Positions 25,501 through 33,361 of a stretch of DNA of 64,000 nt are shown in pieces. The notes beneath the pieces were generated by a model that was not told where the DNA came from, searched no databases, and saw nothing but the letters and a program-made list of their open reading frames with translations. Both the position numbers and the translations under genes were made by a program. The stretch is from Holophagae bacterium (lineage in GTDB: Bacteria > Acidobacteriota > Holophagae > Acanthopleuribacterales > Acanthopleuribacteraceae). The stretch covers positions 1-64,000 of the forward strand of contig JAJCXM010000008.1 of NCBI GenBank assembly GCA_029263455.1, in the 5' to 3' direction. How positions within the stretch are numbered: the first letter of the stretch is position 1; each line of letters begins with the position of its first letter.

Positions 25501-26215
25501 ATACCCTTAGTTGTTGGTTTTCGGTAAGACTGAGGCCTGTTGTTAGCCATGATTGCCCGCCGTCGGTCGACTTTAGGACCCCAATCGAATAGGTACCCTG
25601 TTGGCCATTTGAGTCTGCGTCGCCTGTCGCCATGTAGAGCGTGTTGGTTTGCCTAGGATCAACCACCACAGATGACACACCTAGATTTGGGAGCGAGTCA
25701 GAGAGTGATGTCCAGGACGTGCCGCCATTTACTGTTTTCCAAAGACCACCTGCAGGTGATCCAATCCATAATCTATCTGGGTCGTTAGGGTGGAAAGCGA
25801 TGCAATTGACACGGCCTGCTCCACCCAATACTTTGTAACCGTGTCCAGATCCAGCGCTTGCAAGTTGAGGACCTGGGCCTAACGCTGTCCATTCAGTTTT
25901 GAGCGCTTTGTTGTTGGAATCGGGATAGTTACGTTGATATTCGAGCCAAGCAAGCCAAAGGCCGTCAGCATCGATTTGTCCGTGCTCGTCAAGTCTATTG
26001 ACGGCCATTTGCTCCCAGCGTTTGAATGGCTTCCAGCCAACGCCTTTTGTTTTGTGGTCGCGGTCCTTCCAATAGGCATCAAACGCCGATTGGATTTCGT
26101 AAAAGGTAGGTTCGCGTTTGCCCGAATTCTTTTTGGCGTCTTTGATCCAGGTTTGTGCGATGAGTTGAGGTGCAAGGCATATTAATAAGATAGTCAGTCG
26201 TAATGTGTAGATCAT
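22547..26215 (-). CDS. Exported VPS10/BNR-repeat propeller protein with duplicated C-terminal module
   Basis: The 1222-residue protein has a signal peptide (about 1-20). A large VPS10/sortilin-like beta-propeller (about 100-780) shows repeated BNR-type motifs such as STDGGQSW, SDDAGESW and SDDGGQNW. The last 430 residues are two copies of a ~210-residue module (about 790-1000 and 1005-1222). These share GATAHVNET, a GEWxTIFDGMAxVNL motif, SQPAxVxFLRG and YLYQTVPV. I do not recognise the module. Propellers of this kind bind proteins or glycans, or occur in glycoside hydrolases; no catalytic residues can be assigned. GGAGGGG before ATG 26215 supports that start over 26242. Confidence 0.88.
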   Translation of the reverse strand: MIYTLRLTILLICLAPQLIAQTWIKDAKKNSGKREPTFYEIQSAFDAYWKDRDHKTKGVGWKPFKRWEQMAVNRLDEHGQIDADGLWLAWLEYQRNYPDSNNKALKTEWTALGPGPQLASAGSGHGYKVLGGAGRVNCIAFHPNDPDRLWIGSPAGGLWKTVNGGTSWTSLSDSLPNLGVSSVVVDPRQTNTLYMATGDADSNGQQGTYSIGVLKSTDGGQSWLTTGLSLTENQQLRVWKLVMHPNNSNILMAATNFGLWRTVDGAATWQVVLDEAVISDIEVDPSFPDYWYAAIYGQGIAWTNDLGDSWSLAAGLPAAGSGYGRVELTICPADTYILYAVAAVEDESAYNNGLYGVYRSTDGGFNWELVHQQNLENGQPNLLGWYDGLNFGGEPDISGQGSYDLTIAVHPSNPNIVYVGGVNIWRSDDAGESWQLASYWLDEDNNFSQPYIHSDHHAMVFAPDENLYMGNDGGIYKLQDQVWNDLSEGLNIHQIDRLSVSQTRTDMTTIGAQDNGSARLLAGQWRQMIGGDGLETVVDYSNENVIYASTYNGAHNRSDDGGLTFKALNLPADGAWATPFMQDPNDPAGLFRASKFVAYSPDRGENWFEASPQISEFPLGSMAIAPSNSNVVYVADLSYNQNSQIFARTLDGQNWEAVTSPGGVTAIAVHPTQHLTVFTTKGSFTAGEKVFRSDDGGQNWSNISGSLPNMPVNCITVDPDRPDDVYVGTDLGVFLSTAGSDWQPFNDGMPALIVKDLEIQRSSRVLRAATYGRGLWETPVAGGSTSVTPDPNTRWIPHVTKLGGLFQTSITLTNNADSAGQIILKAYDSQGGRLAEKTYQLSAWAFQTFTTSSQFPGQDVSHFSIAGDKTIVVTAGYRIASGPGATAHVNETSQYGNVFTIYPGEWETIFDGMALVNLSTSASDVNAVHYTKNGKVISEASLKQGLAPYAKTLSVFGSQFPSIPGSIVQITSSQPAAVTFLRGSYPGAPKAYLYQTVPVLEKATSASRWLTHITPPTAAFSSTLFFTNLASSSATLTLRPYDSSGNVGSSKQVTITGSSFQSMKATDLFAGANVSHCKIEGPNTCVATIGYKIAQGAGATAHVNETQATTDASSQNFILYQGEWDTIFDGMAIVNLGSSSAEIAGYQFDAQGNQSFAQQVHPSLAPNAKHLLVFDSFFPNAANKQIYLTSSQPAMVIFLRGTPPGVSPGYLYQTVPVPLTAP

Positions 26216-26370
26216 CAGGTGGCCCCTCCAAAGGCATTTCACAACTCTTTGAGATGAATTGTGTTAGGCCTAAGTTAATGGGAGGGCGCGCTAAAGTCCT
26301 GAAATCGAACTGATATTCTGCTGATATGGCGCTGATATGAAGTGAACGTCACGTGCGCTAATGGAATAGT

Positions 26371-26409
26371 GAGGGTCATGCTGAGCTTTAACGCCCCGAC
26401 ATGACCCTC
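26371..26409. repeat. 10 bp inverted repeat downstream of the M36 gene
   Basis: GAGGGTCATG (26371-26380) and CATGACCCTC (26400-26409) can pair around a 19-base loop, just after the stop codon of the minus-strand gene ending at 26419. There is no T-tract; it may be a weak terminator or mRNA-stabilising hairpin. Confidence 0.55.
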
Positions 26410-26418
26410 GTGATGGAT

Positions 26419-29040
26419 TTAGGGACATTGACTCATCAGCGATGTCAAATCGCCAACGTCTATTTGACCGCTTAAGTCAAAGTCATAAACAGCGTTGGCC
26501 TCGGCCCATAAAGCCATGACTTCAGCAAAAGTCAGGAATGTGCATGGATCAATCAGCTCACATACATACCCAGACAAGTCTTCGATTGCCCAGGAGTTGA
26601 CTGTACCCGTGTTTCCGCCAGCGCCGTCAGCTACAGTTAGAATCCAGGTCCCATCAAGGGTGTCGCCAAGAAAGCCCGAAAGCGGTTCTGCGGGTGTTAG
26701 GGTGCCTGGATAATTGCCAATGATGTCATTGGTAGTGCCGCCCGTCCCGTCGTGTAAACGGACGATCGTGCCATCAGGGGACTCCAGTTCAACCGTCAAT
26801 TCGCCAATGGATGTGTGGGAAATGTTGACATCGACATTGAAATTTGCAGTTACGTTGGCGCTTGTACCGGTCACGGTCATCATCGAGGTGGTGGTTTGAT
26901 TGTCCATAATGGGTAAGTTTGGTGAAATACCCTGATCGGCGCCAAGTGGTTCTCCGACATGAATACTGAAATTGAGATTGGTAGCTGGCCGGCGCGTATC
27001 ATCGACAAATCCCACGCTTAACGTGAAGTCAATTGGGTCACCGCAAGGAAAGGCAGGATCGATCTGAATGGTGAAGTCAGTTAGGTTTGAGGCGGACCCG
27101 CCACTTCCAATATCTGGATATGCGGAAGTAGCGGCCGTGACCGTCACCATGGGTGCTGAAGTGCTTAAGGTGGCCGTTACTGTATTAGCGCCCAATGTGC
27201 CATTGTTGTCGATGCGAATGGCAGCATTGACCATTTCGCCTGGATCAGGCACGCCATTGGGACCCGTGTTGGTGAAGGTTGCGTCACCAAATGCGAGTTG
27301 TACTGCTTGAATATCAACAATATTGTGGACTAAGAATTTACTAATGAATATTTGCCGGTGGACACCATCGGGGAATAGCGTTTCGGCTGTGGCGATAATA
27401 CGGTTGGCCATATCGCGCATTTTTGGTCCAGGGGCGATGCCAAAATGAGCTTCAAGAATGATCATGTCTGATTCTTCGCGAGTCCCGCCTTGTATAAGTA
27501 TCTCTAACAAGGATTGGAACAAAGGTGTAGACCAGAGCTCGTCGGACACGAAACCGCCCGGAATTCCAGTATGAGCACCATAAGTTGTTGTGTGCACATA
27601 CTGAGCGCCGAAGGCATTAAGTATGCGACCGGCCCAGCACATGTTTCCGGTGCCGTGCGCGTCCCATGGGAATGCCCATTCAGGGTGGTAGGCAGGGCCA
27701 TTTGGCGTGGAGTTACGATAGGAAGCAGCCCAGTAATCGCCAAACCCTTCGCCCATGGCACCCGTGTCACCACCACCCCAGTTATTATTGATGGAATAGT
27801 GGATAGCGTGACCATATTCATGCAGAATCACGAATTGATCTTCGTTGTCGTCTACACAACCATGTCCAAATGCCATGCGGTTTGAGCCTGATAGGTAATG
27901 TGAGTTGTCGGAGCCATTGAAACCATCGCTGTCGGTGCCGATTGAAACTTCCTGGATACCATTGGTGCCCGAGAAGCCTAGCGATTGGATATAGCGTTGA
28001 TTCTGGTCAATATGAAAATAGGTCATTGAGTCATTGAACGCATTATCGCCCCGTATAGCCGTCCAGTTACCATCGTTTGTCGTGGAGGGAGGTGTGTTGG
28101 GTGGTTCAAAATCAATGATTTCGATCCAGGGGCCAACTAGGCTGTATGTGCCGGCGTTCTCTGTGATGTCTAATAGGTTGCGGGTGAAATAGGCCGCCGT
28201 GAATGCAGCTGCAGCCGATTCATCTTGCAGATCATCATCTAATAGAGTCGTGCGTGGGTCTGGGTCAAATGTCACGCCTGTTCCATTGGCAAGCAGCGCA
28301 TTCTTGTTGCGTTGAGCTCGGATCTGAGCTTGGTAGTCAAGACGCGATTGCATGCGAGCAGACGAGGACTGCCGGTTATCGATGGGACCGTTGTAAGCCT
28401 CATGTTCGGTGTGCGGTCGCCGAGCTAAATCGTAGTGCGACCTGGAACGTATTTCCCCCGTTACCGCGTCAAGTTCTATTTGCCAATAGCCATAAGGCGC
28501 CTCGGTGGCAATTTGCGTCCTATAGACCAAACGCACTGTTTCTTTTTCGGGAATCAACAATAGTGAGGCGGTGGGCATTTCAATCAGCTCACCGTGCACT
28601 TTCAATTCTTGCCACGCTAGGTCATAGGCATCGTCAACACTCAAAATAATCTTTGCAACCTGTGTTTGTGCTACAGGAAAGGTGTTGTTTGAAACTCTAT
28701 AGACTTGATCTCCTGCAGCGTCTATCGAAACGACAATTTGTCCGCCATCGATGGGGAGTCCTTCAATGAATTGCTGAAAATAGTAGTGTTTCCCCAACAG
28801 GCTGGTGCGAACCTCATCCAGTTCCAGTGCATTGAGATTTAAGTCAAAAAGACCGCTGTGTTTTTCAAGGTAGAGCCAGGCTAGCGACTGTTGGTCGCGA
28901 CCGTCGGGATTGACGAAGTTCGGCTGGGTCACTTCACGTGGCGTTGACCGATGGTCCTGATGGTAGGTTGTACCCTGCCCGGCAACAAGTGAAAGCGTTG
29001 CGAACAAAGTCATGGCTACTATTTTGATAGTTTTAGTCAT
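26419..29040 (-). CDS. Secreted M36 (fungalysin-like) zinc metalloprotease with P domain
   Basis: The 873-residue extracellular protease has a signal peptide (about 1-21). An FTP/PepSY-type inhibitory propeptide (about 45-225) follows. The peptidase domain (about 270-560) has HEYGH at residues 407-411 and the downstream glutamate motif GAMGEGFGDYW. A beta-sandwich linker (about 570-700), a proprotein-convertase P domain (about 705-835) and a tail end the protein. The tail contains DFDLSGQIDVGDL, which resembles one dockerin/EF-hand calcium loop. Family members cleave proteins after autoprocessing of the propeptide. ATG 29040 is preceded by GGGGAG and opens a clear signal peptide, so the frame extending to 29100 is not used. 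Confidence 0.92.
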   Translation of the reverse strand: MTKTIKIVAMTLFATLSLVAGQGTTYHQDHRSTPREVTQPNFVNPDGRDQQSLAWLYLEKHSGLFDLNLNALELDEVRTSLLGKHYYFQQFIEGLPIDGGQIVVSIDAAGDQVYRVSNNTFPVAQTQVAKIILSVDDAYDLAWQELKVHGELIEMPTASLLLIPEKETVRLVYRTQIATEAPYGYWQIELDAVTGEIRSRSHYDLARRPHTEHEAYNGPIDNRQSSSARMQSRLDYQAQIRAQRNKNALLANGTGVTFDPDPRTTLLDDDLQDESAAAAFTAAYFTRNLLDITENAGTYSLVGPWIEIIDFEPPNTPPSTTNDGNWTAIRGDNAFNDSMTYFHIDQNQRYIQSLGFSGTNGIQEVSIGTDSDGFNGSDNSHYLSGSNRMAFGHGCVDDNEDQFVILHEYGHAIHYSINNNWGGGDTGAMGEGFGDYWAASYRNSTPNGPAYHPEWAFPWDAHGTGNMCWAGRILNAFGAQYVHTTTYGAHTGIPGGFVSDELWSTPLFQSLLEILIQGGTREESDMIILEAHFGIAPGPKMRDMANRIIATAETLFPDGVHRQIFISKFLVHNIVDIQAVQLAFGDATFTNTGPNGVPDPGEMVNAAIRIDNNGTLGANTVTATLSTSAPMVTVTAATSAYPDIGSGGSASNLTDFTIQIDPAFPCGDPIDFTLSVGFVDDTRRPATNLNFSIHVGEPLGADQGISPNLPIMDNQTTTSMMTVTGTSANVTANFNVDVNISHTSIGELTVELESPDGTIVRLHDGTGGTTNDIIGNYPGTLTPAEPLSGFLGDTLDGTWILTVADGAGGNTGTVNSWAIEDLSGYVCELIDPCTFLTFAEVMALWAEANAVYDFDLSGQIDVGDLTSLMSQCP

Positions 29041-29151
29041 TATTTTCTCCCCCTGCAGATTTTTCAGAAGCTGAATTCTGCGATTAACTAACACGCGCAA
29101 AATGTCGACTGACGGGCACTCAACCTATGGTTAAGTGCGCGGCAAAAAAGA

Positions 29152-29706
29152 CTAAATAGTCATAATCTCTTTTTCTTTGCTTGCCACCAGTTCGTCAATT
29201 TTTCCGATACGAGCATCTGTCATCTTTTGGATTTCATCCAAGCCTGTGTGCATTTCGTCTTGCGAGATATCCTTATTCTTTTCTAGTTTCTTTAATTCGT
29301 CGTTGGCGTCGCGTCGAACGTTGCGAACGGCCGTTTTGGCGTGTTCCCCGTATTTGTGGCACAGCTTGCCATATTCTTTTCTGCGTTCTTCGGTCAACGA
29401 CGGCACGTGAATGCGAATCACCGTTCCATCGCTGCTTGGCGTCAATCCGATATTGGCGGCCAGGATCGCCTTCTCAATGGCACCAATTAGCGTGCTTTCC
29501 CATGGCTGGATAGTAATCAGCGAAGGTTCGGGATTGGCCAATCCGGCCACCTGATTAATGGGTGTAGGTGAACCATAATAGTCGACCTTTATTCCGTCGA
29601 AGATGGAAAGTGATGCGCGTCCCGTTCGAACCGTTGTCAGCTCGGATTGTAACTTCTTAACAGCGCTATCCATTTTCGATTTGTTTTCTTTAAAGACTGA
29701 ATCCAT
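29152..29706 (-). CDS. frr: Ribosome-recycling factor
   Basis: The 184-residue protein splits post-termination ribosomes together with EF-G. The length matches the family (about 185). TVRTGRAS in the N-terminal helix is the family signature, and conserved LANPEPSLITIQPWE and the C-terminal long helices are present. AAGGAGAAA lies upstream; a GTG immediately before the ATG (29709) could also initiate. It follows pyrH by four bases, the usual pyrH-frr pair, though rpsB and tsf are not in this window. Confidence 0.97.
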   Translation of the reverse strand: MDSVFKENKSKMDSAVKKLQSELTTVRTGRASLSIFDGIKVDYYGSPTPINQVAGLANPEPSLITIQPWESTLIGAIEKAILAANIGLTPSSDGTVIRIHVPSLTEERRKEYGKLCHKYGEHAKTAVRNVRRDANDELKKLEKNKDISQDEMHTGLDEIQKMTDARIGKIDELVASKEKEIMTI

Positions 29707-29710
29707 CACG

Positions 29711-30436
29711 TCATTTCTCCTTGACTAAGGTTCCTATCTTATCACCCATGACAGCACAGCGAATGCTGCCCCGGCGATTCAAATTAAATACAAGGATGGG
29801 TAATTTGTTTTCCATACACAGGGAAATGGCGGTTGCGTCCATCACCCGCAAGCCTTTTTGTAAAACATCCATGTAGGTCACCGTTTTCAACATGATTGCG
29901 TCGGGGTTTGTCGCCGGATCGTCAGTATAGATACCGTCGACTTTGGTGGCTTTCATGATCACTTCGGCCTGCATTTCAACCGCACGCAAGGCGGCAGCCG
30001 TGTCTGTGGTAAAAAATGGGTTGCCAGTACCAGCGGCAAATATGACGACGCGCTTTCGGTCTAAGTGCCTCAATGCACGACGTGGAATAAAGGGTTCGGC
30101 AATTTGACGCATTTCAATAGCAGAAAGAACCCGTGTTTCGAGTCCCTTGCGTTCCAAAGCATCTTGTAGAGCCAAACAGTTCATGACTGTTGCCAACATA
30201 CCCATATAGTCGGCGGTGGCACGATTCATCCCAGCCGCTGCCTTTGATACACCGCGGAAAATATTACCGCCGCCAACCACAATCGCCAGTTCGACGCCTA
30301 GGTCATGAACTTCTCTAATTTCGTCAGCAATACCATTAATTGTGTCAAGGTCGACGCCGTATTGACCAGGCCCCATAAGGGCTTCTCCCGATAGCTTCAG
30401 TAAGATGCGCTGATAGGTCGGTTTTTCGTTGTCCAC
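29711..30436 (-). CDS. pyrH: UMP kinase
   Basis: This 241-residue amino-acid-kinase-fold enzyme phosphorylates UMP to UDP with ATP in pyrimidine biosynthesis. It has LLKLSGEAL at the phosphate-binding N-terminus, [26 protein letters not shown] and the [10 protein letters not shown] loop, all typical of bacterial PyrH hexamers. GGAGACC precedes the start. It is the first gene of a two-gene unit with frr. Confidence 0.97.
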   Translation of the reverse strand: MDNEKPTYQRILLKLSGEALMGPGQYGVDLDTINGIADEIREVHDLGVELAIVVGGGNIFRGVSKAAAGMNRATADYMGMLATVMNCLALQDALERKGLETRVLSAIEMRQIAEPFIPRRALRHLDRKRVVIFAAGTGNPFFTTDTAAALRAVEMQAEVIMKATKVDGIYTDDPATNPDAIMLKTVTYMDVLQKGLRVMDATAISLCMENKLPILVFNLNRRGSIRCAVMGDKIGTLVKEK

Positions 30437-30545
30437 CAGGTCTCCTTGTGTTGTCGCCCTATTCTAGGCGCTCTGGCCTTGTGAAACAATGAAATTGCCG
30501 GAGGTGAGTCCCTACAAGCGTCTGTCATTCAAGGTCGCGTGTGTG

Positions 30546-30589
30546 TGTTATACTCCTGTGCATTTTGCGGCCCCGCTGGGGCTTTTTTT
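30546..30589 (+). promoter_or_regulatory. gap promoter and terminator-like leader hairpin
   Basis: TGT-TATACT (30546-30554) is an extended -10 box. About 15 bases further, GCCCC (30570-30574), loop GCT and GGGGC (30578-30582) are followed by seven T (30583-30589), immediately ahead of the GAGGAGG ribosome site and ATG at 30608. The hairpin plus T-tract looks like an intrinsic terminator inside the 5' leader. It could be an attenuator, or the terminator of upstream transcription overlapping the promoter. Confidence 0.55.
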
Positions 30590-30607
30590 GATGAGGAGGG
30601 CAACCCT

Positions 30608-32038
30608 ATGGCTCAGGGATATCAGCACTATATCGACGAGTGGAATGAACGAGAAAAAATAGCCTTTCGTGCAGTCTCGATCGTCAATCAATTGTGGTTG
30701 AACCGCTCGGTCGAACTGTTACTTTTCCGCCGTAGTCTGTTTAATGAGGGGCCAATCGAAATCCTTAAACACCATCGTTACGCACGCGAAATTTCTCAGC
30801 GTGATGTTGGCATCAGAGACTCAATTAATATTATGGAGGCGCTTAACAAGCTTCCTCTGCGTCCGTCTAGAATTGATCTTGGTCGCCTGATGGTGGAATG
30901 GCTTGATGACGCTGACCATTCCGATATTGAAGCCTTCCTGAGGAAACGGCTAGACCCTTTCTTAACCAACGGTGAAGTGTCGATGCCCAAACGAGATGTC
31001 GTGCTTTACGGGTTCGGTCGTATTGGCCGTTTATTGGCTAGGTTCCTTATTGACTCACAGGGACGAGGTAACGGGTTACGGCTGCGCGCTGTGGTTTGTC
31101 GCGGCCCTATGGATTTGGTCAAACGAGCGCAGTTATTGAGGCGTGACTCGGTGCACGGTTCTTTTAAGGGAAACCTTACGATCCTCGAGAAAGAAAATGC
31201 GATTCTCGCCAATGGCTGTTTTGTCCCATTTATTGAGGCCAACCACCCCTCTCAGGTCGATCTGTCCAAGTACGACATACACGACGCATTAGTCATCGAC
31301 AATACCGGTGTCTGGCGTGATCGAGAAAACCTCACCAGACATCTTGAAGGAGTTGGTGTGAGCCGTGTCCTTTTGACTGCGCCTGGCAAAGGCGATATTC
31401 CAAACTTGGTGTATGGCGTCAATACCTATGCCTTCAAAGATGACGAGAGGATTTTTAGTGCCGCATCTTGTACGACAAACGCCATTGTCCCCGTCCTCAA
31501 AGTTCTCAATGACGCTTATGGAATCGTTCATGGCCATATCGAAACCGTGCATTCTTATACCAATGACCAGAACCTCCTAGATAACTTCCACAGCAAGCCC
31601 CGTCGAGGACGCGCTGCTCCCATTAATATGGTGATTACCTCAACAGGAGCGGCTAGCGCCGTGGCCAAGGCTATTCCCGAGTTGACGGGCCGTATTTCAG
31701 GCAATGCGGTTCGTGTACCTACCGCCAACGTTTCTCTGGCAATCCTTAATCTGGAACTTGAGAATGAAGCATCGCGCGAGCAAATCAATGACCTCTTGAG
31801 GCAAGCATCGTTGTTTGGGGATCTTGTATCTCAGATCGATCATACTCGCGATGAAGAGTTGGTCAGCACGGACATGGTAGGTAACCGCCACCCTGCTGTT
31901 GTCGATTCGTTAGCGACCATCGCCGAAGGCAAACGTATTGTCTTGTACGTTTGGTACGATAACGAGTACGGCTACTCAGTGCAGGTGCTGCGCTTAGCGC
32001 GCGTAATTGGGGAAGTAGAAAAACCGACCTACTTCTAA
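30608..32038 (+). CDS. gap: Glyceraldehyde-3-phosphate dehydrogenase, long form
   Basis: The 476-residue enzyme oxidises glyceraldehyde-3-phosphate to 1,3-bisphosphoglycerate. The NAD(P)-binding start YGFGRIGR is near residue 134, catalytic Cys288 sits in SCTTN, and the catalytic His is about 315 (TVHSYTND). YDNEYGYS closes the fold. About 130 residues precede the dehydrogenase domain. This helical extension is seen in a GAPDH subgroup of about 480 residues known from marine Gammaproteobacteria, and its function is unclear. ATG 30608 follows GAGGAGG, so the apparent frame from 30539, which runs through the leader hairpin, is not coding. Cofactor preference is undetermined. Confidence 0.93.
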   Translation: MAQGYQHYIDEWNEREKIAFRAVSIVNQLWLNRSVELLLFRRSLFNEGPIEILKHHRYAREISQRDVGIRDSINIMEALNKLPLRPSRIDLGRLMVEWLDDADHSDIEAFLRKRLDPFLTNGEVSMPKRDVVLYGFGRIGRLLARFLIDSQGRGNGLRLRAVVCRGPMDLVKRAQLLRRDSVHGSFKGNLTILEKENAILANGCFVPFIEANHPSQVDLSKYDIHDALVIDNTGVWRDRENLTRHLEGVGVSRVLLTAPGKGDIPNLVYGVNTYAFKDDERIFSAASCTTNAIVPVLKVLNDAYGIVHGHIETVHSYTNDQNLLDNFHSKPRRGRAAPINMVITSTGAASAVAKAIPELTGRISGNAVRVPTANVSLAILNLELENEASREQINDLLRQASLFGDLVSQIDHTRDEELVSTDMVGNRHPAVVDSLATIAEGKRIVLYVWYDNEYGYSVQVLRLARVIGEVEKPTYF

Positions 32039-32124
32039 TATCAGATAAGATTTACATTTTCTTGTTCCGCTTAAGGCAAACAGGCTTGCACGATTCTTGG
32101 ATTCACTGCCTTGAAAAACGAAAA

Positions 32125-32161
32125 GAGCTCTCACATCCGACTAAGCCGGGAAAGAGAGCTC
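32125..32161. terminator. Inverted repeat, probable terminator between convergent genes
   Basis: GAGCTCTC (32125-32132) pairs with GAGAGCTC (32154-32161) around a 21-base loop that can itself form a short CCG/CGG stem. On the minus strand it is followed by TTTTCGTTTTT. It lies between gap and the convergent deaminase gene. Confidence 0.6.
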
Positions 32162-32198
32162 GAATTCGTTGAAGATTTGCCTAAAGTGTAATAACACT

Positions 32199-32364
32199 CT
32201 AATTTGCGGCATGTAGATCAGCCGCTACGAGGAACTTAGTTATCATCTCTATGTCTGGTGGGCCGATGAATCCTCCTTGGCTATGTTTAATAACAATATG
32301 TGTGCTGAAAATGCCATAGTCAAGTACGTTTTCTTGGCAATGATTGCAAGCTACTGTGTCGCCT
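32199..32364 (-). other. Coding-like short open frame without a normal start
   Basis: In the 369 bp gap between gap and the deaminase gene, the minus strand is open for 55 codons. The translation looks protein-like: CNHCQ near the start, then DYGIFSTHIVIKHSQGGFIG and EMITKFLVAADLHAAN before TAG. There is no in-frame ATG, GTG or TTG before the late ATG (15 codons from the end); an in-frame TGA lies just upstream. A frameshifted gene remnant or chance are both possible. Confidence 0.3.
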
Positions 32365-32407
32365 CATGTTGTGGATGAAAATATTTTTTTGCGCTTTGGA
32401 TTGCGGC

Positions 32408-33361
32408 TCAAGTAATTTGCTCAAAACGGGCTGTCGAGTTTGCGCACAAGTCACTAACTGACTTAAAACCAAACAGTTGTGCATATATCTGATACTCGTT
32501 GTAAAGATCCGTTTGAAAGTAGAATGGGTCGTCTGTACTCAAAGTGTACGGAACGTTGTGGATTTCGAATTGGCAGACTGGATGTTTACTTGCGTCTGGC
32601 ACTACGCCGGTGACTCGATTACTGCTTAAACAGACTTCGATAGCAATATCTCGCTGAGACAGACGCTTGAGTAATGAGGGGTCTTCGACAGCTCTGCATC
32701 CGTGCGCGATGCGTTTCGTATCCGTGTTATCTAATAGCGTATGTATGTTTAGGGGACCGTCAACTTCACCTGCGTGAGCTAGGCAGAATAGACCTGCGTG
32801 CTGAGCTCTTTCAAATAGGCAAAGGAACGGCTCCATTGACAGTGCTGGGCTACCTCCACCGACACTGAAGCCACGTAAGAAATGACGTCGATCAGCAAGA
32901 ACCCGGTCGAGTGTGTTGGCCATGAACGTTGGCCCGAGATTGAGCACGGTGTCCAAAACGAAGCGGACATTGACTCGACTATGAGCGAGCGCTGCTTCGA
33001 TGCCATCGTGGATGTCTGTCAAACAAACACCCATGTTTTGAATGGCCACACCTGGAGAATAAAGAACGTCCGCTGAGACGACGCCCTCTGATTCGAAACG
33101 CTGCAAGAGGTCCTCTGTCAATTGTTGATAGTGACGAGCCGAGGTCAATAGTTGATAACCCTGCATGAACGTTTGGATAAATTCAGGGAACCCCGTGATG
33201 TTTTTTAGTTCACCCAATATGGCAGATTCTTTCATGAGATGCCAAGCATGATTAGGCTGTGAGGCTGCAAATTCGAGCACGCGTTCTATTTGAAGTGAGC
33301 CTTCTAAATGCACATGTAATTCGGCCTTTTCAAGCTGCTTAAATTCATGATGGCCGATCAT
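32408..33361 (-). CDS. Adenosine deaminase-family aminohydrolase
   Basis: The 317-residue zinc enzyme belongs to the adenosine/adenine/aminofutalosine deaminase group, which hydrolyses the 6-amino group of a purine. Metal and catalytic motifs are intact: HVHLEGS near residue 16, AHAGE near 195, RIAHG near 217 and STDDP near 275. At 317 residues it is slightly short at the C-terminus. The start overlaps the stop of the preceding gene (ATGA), so translation is probably coupled within a three-gene operon with a TldD-like peptidase. The exact substrate cannot be told; an aminofutalosine role (menaquinone) or adenosine salvage are both possible. Confidence 0.88.
   Translation of the reverse strand: MIGHHEFKQLEKAELHVHLEGSLQIERVLEFAASQPNHAWHLMKESAILGELKNITGFPEFIQTFMQGYQLLTSARHYQQLTEDLLQRFESEGVVSADVLYSPGVAIQNMGVCLTDIHDGIEAALAHSRVNVRFVLDTVLNLGPTFMANTLDRVLADRRHFLRGFSVGGGSPALSMEPFLCLFERAQHAGLFCLAHAGEVDGPLNIHTLLDNTDTKRIAHGCRAVEDPSLLKRLSQRDIAIEVCLSSNRVTGVVPDASKHPVCQFEIHNVPYTLSTDDPFYFQTDLYNEYQIYAQLFGFKSVSDLCANSTARFEQIT

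Noticed and set aside
30539-30607. Longer N-terminus for gap
   Set aside because: It would translate through the leader hairpin and T-tract; the ATG at 30608 has a strong GAGGAGG site.
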